From NCBI RefSeq assembly GCF_042432825.1, contig NZ_JBHLWN010000077.1, positions 310,001 through 374,000 on the forward strand: a stretch of DNA of 64,000 bases, read 5' to 3'. Source of the DNA: Gordoniibacillus chartarius (GTDB taxonomy: Bacteria > Bacillota > Bacilli > Paenibacillales > NBRC-103111). The notes beneath the pieces were generated by a model. It worked only from the letters and a program-made list of their open reading frames with translations. It was not told where the DNA came from and made no database searches. A program made the translations under genes and the position numbers. Of the stretch, positions 59,533 to 64,000 are shown in pieces (positions within the stretch are counted from its first letter, which is position 1; each line of letters opens with the position of its first letter).

Positions 59533-60399
59533 ATGAAGCGGCAAACCCATTTTCCAACGCTGCTCGACCAGCCGTATTTCTGCTTTCCCGAGTCGGTCGG
59601 GCGATATACGGACTCGCCGGAGCACAGCGTATTTCGCGAAGCCGGAACGCTGAATAACTATAATATTCACTTCGTTTCCGCAGGCAAAGGATTCGTCCAG
59701 GCCGAGGGGAAGACGTACGAGCTGCGCCGCGGTGACGCCGTGCTTCATTTTCCGATGAGCCGTCAGCATTATTATAGCTCCCAGGACGAGCCCTGGGATG
59801 TGAGATGGCTGCACTTTTACGGCGGGGAGCCGCTTCATGCCTACATGCTGGGGCGGATGATGAACCGTTCCCCGATATGGAGGCTCCGGCAGCCGTCCGC
59901 TTGGGAGGAGCGGCACGATGAGCTGCTTCTTGAGGCGGAGCGTAGCAAGCTGCTGTATCCGACCTCGCTGTCGGAACTGACCTACGGCCTGATCGCCGAA
60001 TTCGTCGCCCAGGCGGAGCCGTCCGGCGGCAGCGGAGCCGCTTCATCCGCCGCTTCCGACGACGCGTTCGAGCGGATTGTCCGCTTACTTCCCGTCATGC
60101 AGGCGGAAGCCTGCGAGCCGTTTACGCTGGAAGCTTGGGCTGCACAAGCCGGCGTCAGCACCTATTACTTCTGCAAGCTGTTTCGGAAAGCGACCCAGAT
60201 GACACCTCTGGAATTTATTACGCGCTGCAGGCTTCAGGCCGCCAAGCAATGGCTTCTGGAACGCAAAGAAGCCGCCATCGGGGCGATTGCCCGCGATGCC
60301 GGCTATCCGAGCATCAGCTATTTCAACAAAAAATTTCTGGAATATGAAGGGATGACTCCGTCGCAATACCGCAAGCTGTACGAACGCAGCTCGGACTGA
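59533..60399 (+). CDS. AraC-family transcriptional regulator
   Basis: This 288-residue protein has an N-terminal AraC cupin (NNYNIHFVSAGKGFVQAEGKTYELRRGDAVLHFP) and two C-terminal HTH motifs (FTLEAWAAQAGVSTYYFCKLFRKATQMTPLEF, then DAGYPSISYFNKKFLEYEGMTPSQYRK). The open frame begins at 59,428, but its first 35 residues are encoded by AT-rich promoter-like DNA. ATG 59,533 after GGAGG is more likely. It is divergent from the Gfo/Idh-AKR operon and probably activates it in response to a sugar. Confidence 0.9.
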   Translation: MKRQTHFPTLLDQPYFCFPESVGRYTDSPEHSVFREAGTLNNYNIHFVSAGKGFVQAEGKTYELRRGDAVLHFPMSRQHYYSSQDEPWDVRWLHFYGGEPLHAYMLGRMMNRSPIWRLRQPSAWEERHDELLLEAERSKLLYPTSLSELTYGLIAEFVAQAEPSGGSGAASSAASDDAFERIVRLLPVMQAEACEPFTLEAWAAQAGVSTYYFCKLFRKATQMTPLEFITRCRLQAAKQWLLERKEAAIGAIARDAGYPSISYFNKKFLEYEGMTPSQYRKLYERSSD

Positions 60400-60487
60400 C
60401 CGAGGGACCGGCTAGCCGCGCGAAATCACATGCACCCCGCGCTATCGTCTTTGCCCGACGACATCCCTTCTGTTGTTTCTCACGGAA

Positions 60488-60808
60488 CTAATGCCCTTTG
60501 ATCGCCTGATACAGCTGCTCCTGATCCGTAATGCCAAGATTAATGATCGCTTGGCCGATGTCAAAGTTCGTAGAAGCGAGCATATGCATACGCGAATGCG
60601 GCAGCAGCGACGACCGGAACTCTCCAAACAGCACCGGCCGGTACGTCTTCAGCACGATCATAAATTCGACTGTCGGCGGTACGTAAGTTCGTATTTCCGA
60701 AAGCAGCTCGAAAAATTTGCGTACCTCCAGAATATCGTTCCCGGAACCGTTTAGCTTCCGGATCATCGCGAAATACTTGTCAATGAGCGTCTTTCTGTCC
60801 AGTTCCAT
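60488..60808 (-). CDS. Hypothetical protein of 106 residues
   Basis: This small soluble protein has helical start KTLIDKYFAMIRKL, EVRKFFELLSEIRTYVPPTVEFMIVLKTYRPVLFGEFRSS in the middle, and a C-terminal LGITDQEQLYQAIKGH. No signal peptide or membrane helix is seen. I do not recognise it. A promoter with TTGGCG and TATAGT lies just upstream. It converges on the AraC gene, and no terminator stands out in the 88-base gap. Confidence 0.75.
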   Translation of the reverse strand: MELDRKTLIDKYFAMIRKLNGSGNDILEVRKFFELLSEIRTYVPPTVEFMIVLKTYRPVLFGEFRSSLLPHSRMHMLASTNFDIGQAIINLGITDQEQLYQAIKGH

Positions 60809-60848
60809 GCTGAAGCTCCTCCGTTCAAGAATCAGGTAGTTCTATTTT

Positions 60849-60878
60849 ACTATATTCATGGGAAAATGGTAACGCCAA
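60849..60878 (-). promoter_or_regulatory. Promoter of the 106-residue hypothetical gene
   Basis: On the minus strand TTGGCG (60,873-60,878), an 18-base spacer and TATAGT (60,849-60,854) lie about 40 bases before the ATG. Confidence 0.5.
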
Positions 60879-60961
60879 TCGTTCGCAGCGAGACCAATGG
60901 CTGAACCTCAAGGACAATATGATACCATATACCTAATCACATCTCCAAGGAGGTACAACGC

Positions 60962-61720
60962 ATGAAATGGCAAGGACGTTCGGTGCTGATTACGGGAGGG
61001 GCGCGCGGCATCGGCAAAGAGTTGGCGGTCGCCTACGCCGAAGCCGGCGCTTTCGTGACAATCGGCGATATTGAAGTCGAAGAGGGGGAACAAACGGCTG
61101 AGCTCATTCGCAGCGGAGGGGGATCGGTCCGCTTTGTGAAAGCGGATATGCGCAATCCGGACGATGTCGCATCGCTTGTGAAGCATGCGGCGGAAGCTTC
61201 CGGCGGCGCAGCCGGTATCGATGCCGTAGTAAACAATGCAGGCATCGGACGGTGGAAATCCCCCCTGGAGCTGACGCTTGAGGAATGGGACGACGTAATT
61301 CATACGAATCTTAGAGGGAGCTTTCTATGTGCGCGGGAAGCGGCGGCGGTCATGAAGTCCCACGGTACGAAAGGCTCGATTGTCAACATCGCGTCGACGC
61401 GGGCTTTCATGTCCGAACCGAATTCCGAAGCGTACGCCGCCTCGAAGGGCGGGCTTGTCGCGCTCACTCACGCGCTGGCCCTGTCCCTCGGTCCATACGG
61501 TATTCGCGTCAACGCGATCAGTCCCGGCTGGATTGAAACCGGCGACCGCAGCGCGCTCAGGCCCATCGACCACGTGCAGCATCCGGCCGGCCGCGTCGGA
61601 ACGCCGCAGGACATCGTAAAGGCCGCCTTCTACTTGACGGATCCGGACAACAGCTTCGTAACCGGAACCAACATGGTCGTAGACGGCGGCATGACGCGCA
61701 AGATGATATACGAGGAATAA
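60962..61720 (+). CDS. Short-chain dehydrogenase/reductase
   Basis: This 252-residue classical SDR has the cofactor loop TGGARGIG, an acidic residue after strand 2 (GDIEVEEGEQ) that favours NAD, NNAGIG, catalytic Ser in VNIASTRAF, Tyr-x3-Lys in YAASK, and VDGGMTRKM. It resembles glucose 1-dehydrogenase-like or 3-oxoacyl reductase-like members; the substrate is unknown. AAGGAGG lies 8 bases before the ATG. Its stop is only 15 bases from that of the converging FMN reductase gene. Confidence 0.9.
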   Translation: MKWQGRSVLITGGARGIGKELAVAYAEAGAFVTIGDIEVEEGEQTAELIRSGGGSVRFVKADMRNPDDVASLVKHAAEASGGAAGIDAVVNNAGIGRWKSPLELTLEEWDDVIHTNLRGSFLCAREAAAVMKSHGTKGSIVNIASTRAFMSEPNSEAYAASKGGLVALTHALALSLGPYGIRVNAISPGWIETGDRSALRPIDHVQHPAGRVGTPQDIVKAAFYLTDPDNSFVTGTNMVVDGGMTRKMIYEE

Positions 61721-61735
61721 TCTACACCGCGGGGA

Positions 61736-62269
61736 TTATTTCGATTGAATCGCTTCGGCCAGCTTCGCCGCGGCCTGACGCAGCCGCTCCGTGACTTCGT
61801 CGTCCAAAGCGAAGCTGCCGTCCTCGCCGCGCTGCACATGGGAATCGGTCGCATATACGCCTTGAAGCTGGTGCTCCGCTCCCAGCGCCGCAAGCACCGG
61901 CTTCAGCGCGTAATCGATAATGAGCAAATGGGCCGACGAGCCGCCGATGGCAAGCGGCAAGGTCACTTTGCCGGACAGCGCTTTTTGCGGCAGCAGGTCC
62001 AAATACGCTTTCAGCACCCCCGTATATGATGCTTTATAGACCGGCGTTGCGACGATGACGGCATCCGCCGACTCGACGAGGCGGTTTGCCTCGACGATCG
62101 CCGGGCTATCGAACCGGGTGTATACAAGATCCTCAGGCGGAATGTCGCGCACGACAATCGCATGCACCTCCGCGCCGCGCTGCTCCAGCTCTCCCTTAAT
62201 AGTCTGAAGCAACCCGTTCAACCGCGAGGAAGCCGAAGGACTTCCGGAAATGATCGCTACTTTACTCAT
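61736..62269 (-). CDS. NADPH-dependent FMN reductase (SsuE-like)
   Basis: This 177-residue flavodoxin-fold protein has the phosphate loop ISGSPSASSRLNGLL and TPVYKASYTGVLKAYLDLLPQKAL, the SsuE-type FMN site. Such reductases supply reduced FMN to partner monooxygenases. No ssuD or sulfonate transporter is adjacent. It follows an NfsA-type nitroreductase by 32 bases on the same strand, so the two flavin enzymes probably form an operon. Confidence 0.88.
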   Translation of the reverse strand: MSKVAIISGSPSASSRLNGLLQTIKGELEQRGAEVHAIVVRDIPPEDLVYTRFDSPAIVEANRLVESADAVIVATPVYKASYTGVLKAYLDLLPQKALSGKVTLPLAIGGSSAHLLIIDYALKPVLAALGAEHQLQGVYATDSHVQRGEDGSFALDDEVTERLRQAAAKLAEAIQSK

Positions 62270-62301
62270 ACTCCTCTTTCTCCTCCTATGTACGTACCGG
62301 T

Positions 62302-63048
62302 TTAGCGAAGCTCGAAGCCTTGACTCTTCAAATAGTCGTACAAATGCTCACGCAATGATCCCCCGCCCACGCGGGCCAGCATCTCCTTTGACCAGACGGT
62401 GTCCCTGCCACCCCCGGCCCGCGTGCCGTAATACGTCTGCATGACGTCATCGTATGCTCGAATGCCGGCCAGCTGCTCTGCGTCCGAAGCGTAGCGGCCC
62501 TCGTGGTACACCGCATGCTGCGGCAGCCGCGGACGCGGATCCGGCTGCTGGTCGGGAATACCGATGCATAGACCGAACACCGGATACACGAGCTGCGGCA
62601 AACCGAGCAGCTTCGACACCCCTGCCGGGTCGTTGCGGATTCCGCCGATATAAACGATGCCGTAGCCTAGAGATTCCGCTGCAACCGCTGCATTCTGAGC
62701 GGCCAGCGCAGCGTCGATCGTACCGAGCAGGAACGTCTCTACATTCGTCTCCAAGCGAAAATCGGGATCATGCAGCCGCCCGGCCAGCTCGATCCGGTGC
62801 AAATCGGCGCACCAGACCAGGAATAACGGGCACTGCTCCACGTGTCTCTGGCCTCCGGCCAGCTCCGCCAGCTTGCCCTTAACCTCCGGATCCGTCACGC
62901 CGATGACGCTGTAAGCCTGCATGTTGGACGACGTCGATGCAGCCTGAGCGGCCGCGACAATCGCTCCGATCTGCTCCGGCGGTACGGCGTCCGGCTTAAA
63001 CTTCCGAATCGATTTATGATCAAGCAGCAGCGTTACGATATCGTTCAA
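62302..63048 (-). CDS. NADPH-dependent nitroreductase (NfsA/FRP type)
   Basis: This 248-residue FMN oxidoreductase has HKSIRKFKPDAVPPEQIGAIVAAAQAASTSSNMQAYSVIGV at the N terminus, YGIVYIGGIRNDP, VFGLCIGIPDQQPDPRPRLPQHAVYHEGRY, and a C-terminal YLKSQGFELR. These are NfsA/NfrA features. The frame opens at 63,165, but a TTG at 63,046-63,048 has GGGAGG 8 bases upstream and gives the normal family start. It reduces nitro compounds, quinones or flavin. Confidence 0.88.
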   Translation of the reverse strand: MNDIVTLLLDHKSIRKFKPDAVPPEQIGAIVAAAQAASTSSNMQAYSVIGVTDPEVKGKLAELAGGQRHVEQCPLFLVWCADLHRIELAGRLHDPDFRLETNVETFLLGTIDAALAAQNAAVAAESLGYGIVYIGGIRNDPAGVSKLLGLPQLVYPVFGLCIGIPDQQPDPRPRLPQHAVYHEGRYASDAEQLAGIRAYDDVMQTYYGTRAGGGRDTVWSKEMLARVGGGSLREHLYDYLKSQGFELR

Positions 63049-63211
63049 TGTCTTCACCTCCCGCTCCGTGTGAAAAAGGAGACAGCGCAGCACAAAGGCT
63101 CCGTGTCTCCAGTTGACTGGCATGACCGATTCGCTATATCCAAGTGATTCACTCGGTAATCGCATCGTATCACCCCAAGCCGAACGCCGTCAACCCCTGA
63201 AATCCAACAAT

Positions 63212-64000
63212 TTACTCTTCGAAGCGAATCGCCCAGCTGCCACTCGTGAAAATCGGTTCCTTCGAGCCGTCCTGCAGCTCGCCGGTAATGTTCAGCTCCG
63301 CGGATCCGATCATGAAATCCACATGATTCAGGCTGACGTTGCCGCCGCGGGCCAGCAGCTCTTCCTTCGACAAGCCGACGCCGCCTTCGATGTTAACCGG
63401 GTACGCGCTGCCGAGGGCAAAATGGCAGGAAGCATTTTCATCGATGCCGGTGTTGTAAAAAATACGCCCCATCTTCGAAATCGGCGAATCGTGCGGCACG
63501 AGAGCGACCTCGCCAAGGAATCGCATCCCCTCATCCATATCGAGCAGCCTCGTCAGCGCATCCAGTCCAACCTCTGCCGTATGGCCGACCACCTTGCCGT
63601 CCCGGAATGTCAGCGAGAACTTATCGATGATCCGTCCGTTCAAGTTCAGCGGCAGCGTGCTTGATACCGTTCCGTTCACCCCCGTGCGGCACGGCATCGT
63701 GAACACTTCCTCCGTCGGCATATTGGGAACGAAATAAATGCCGCTTTCGTTCAAATCGCCGCCGCCGATCCAAATATGCCCGTCCGCAAGCTCCACCTGC
63801 AGGTCGGTGCCCGGCGCCTGATAATGCAAGCTTTTGTAGCGTTTCTCGTTCAGGAATGTCTGCAGCTTCGTCAGCTTGTCGATATGCGCCTGCCATGCCG
63901 CTATCGGGTCCGCCTCATAGACGCGGTTCATGCGGAAGATCGCATCCCACATCGACGGGAGCCGCTCCGGCTCCGGCACCTCCGGCATCACCTTCGCGGC
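63212..64000 (-). CDS. M29-type aminopeptidase, C-terminal part
   Basis: A frame of about 263 codons enters from the right edge and ends at 63,212. It shows the M29 (AmpS/aminopeptidase T) signatures PSMWDAIFRMNRV, NMPTEEVFTMPCRTGVNG (metal-binding Glu), VALVPHDSPISKMGRIFYNTGIDENASCHFALG (metal-binding His) and LNHVDFMIGSAELNITG. These enzymes are two-metal exopeptidases in the cytoplasm. The N-terminal domain lies outside the window; the GTG/ATG codons near the edge are internal, since reading continues in frame to base 64,000. Confidence 0.9.
   Translation of the reverse strand, partial: AAKVMPEVPEPERLPSMWDAIFRMNRVYEADPIAAWQAHIDKLTKLQTFLNEKRYKSLHYQAPGTDLQVELADGHIWIGGGDLNESGIYFVPNMPTEEVFTMPCRTGVNGTVSSTLPLNLNGRIIDKFSLTFRDGKVVGHTAEVGLDALTRLLDMDEGMRFLGEVALVPHDSPISKMGRIFYNTGIDENASCHFALGSAYPVNIEGGVGLSKEELLARGGNVSLNHVDFMIGSAELNITGELQDGSKEPIFTSGSWAIRFEE

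Overview
The window looks like chromosome of a spore-forming Gram-positive bacterium, most likely a Paenibacillaceae member. The reasons are a GerA-type germinant-receptor operon, a PASTA protein of the PrkC type, strong AGGAGG ribosome binding sites with frequent TTG and GTG starts, moderately high GC, and many AraC and Gfo/Idh/MocA carbohydrate genes. No tRNA, rRNA, CRISPR array, transposase or phage gene was seen.

Region 1 (1-26,700, minus strand) is dominated by one giant gene of about 25.5 kb. It encodes a complete seven-module non-ribosomal peptide synthetase in a single chain: Cs-A-T-E / C-A-T-E / C-A-T / C-A-T / C-A-T / C-A-T / C-A-T-TE. The first condensation domain resembles lipo-initiation (starter) C domains. 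The A-domain pockets, read by hand, give D-Phe, D-Orn, Val, Ile, Phe, Thr and an aromatic residue (Phe-like). The predicted product is a singly charged lipoheptapeptide that I cannot match to a known compound. An AraC-type regulator and the start of a probable HD/dGTPase gene follow it. No phosphopantetheinyl transferase, MbtH or dedicated exporter lies in the window.

Region 2 (26,700-32,200, minus) holds a sugar isomerase/epimerase with two Gfo/Idh/MocA oxidoreductases in one operon, then a MarR regulator with a DHA2-type multidrug exporter. Region 3 (32,300-38,300) carries an orphan sporulation-type sensor kinase, malate:quinone oxidoreductase with a structured leader, a membrane HD-GYP phosphodiesterase, a GNAT enzyme and a ribokinase. 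Region 4 (38,400-42,560, plus) is a pectin/uronate catabolic operon, kduI-deoR-kduD-kdgK-kdgA, which converts 5-keto-4-deoxyuronate to pyruvate and glyceraldehyde 3-phosphate.

Region 5 (42,560-48,000, minus) is a germinant receptor operon in the order A-B-C-D-B. It has a small two-helix D-type subunit and a further 44-codon membrane-protein ORF. Next come a uracil-DNA glycosylase-like gene, a PASTA protein whose kinase domain has lost every catalytic motif, a NUDIX hydrolase, an AEC transporter and a hypothetical protein. Region 6 (52,500-64,000) is housekeeping and accessory metabolism: a nitroreductase with a PerR-like operator, adenosine deaminase, a lipoprotein, PurT, an aldo/keto reductase plus Gfo/Idh pair divergent from an AraC regulator, a short-chain dehydrogenase, an FMN reductase with an NfsA-type nitroreductase, and a truncated M29 aminopeptidase.

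All functional calls come from reading motifs by eye; no database search was possible.
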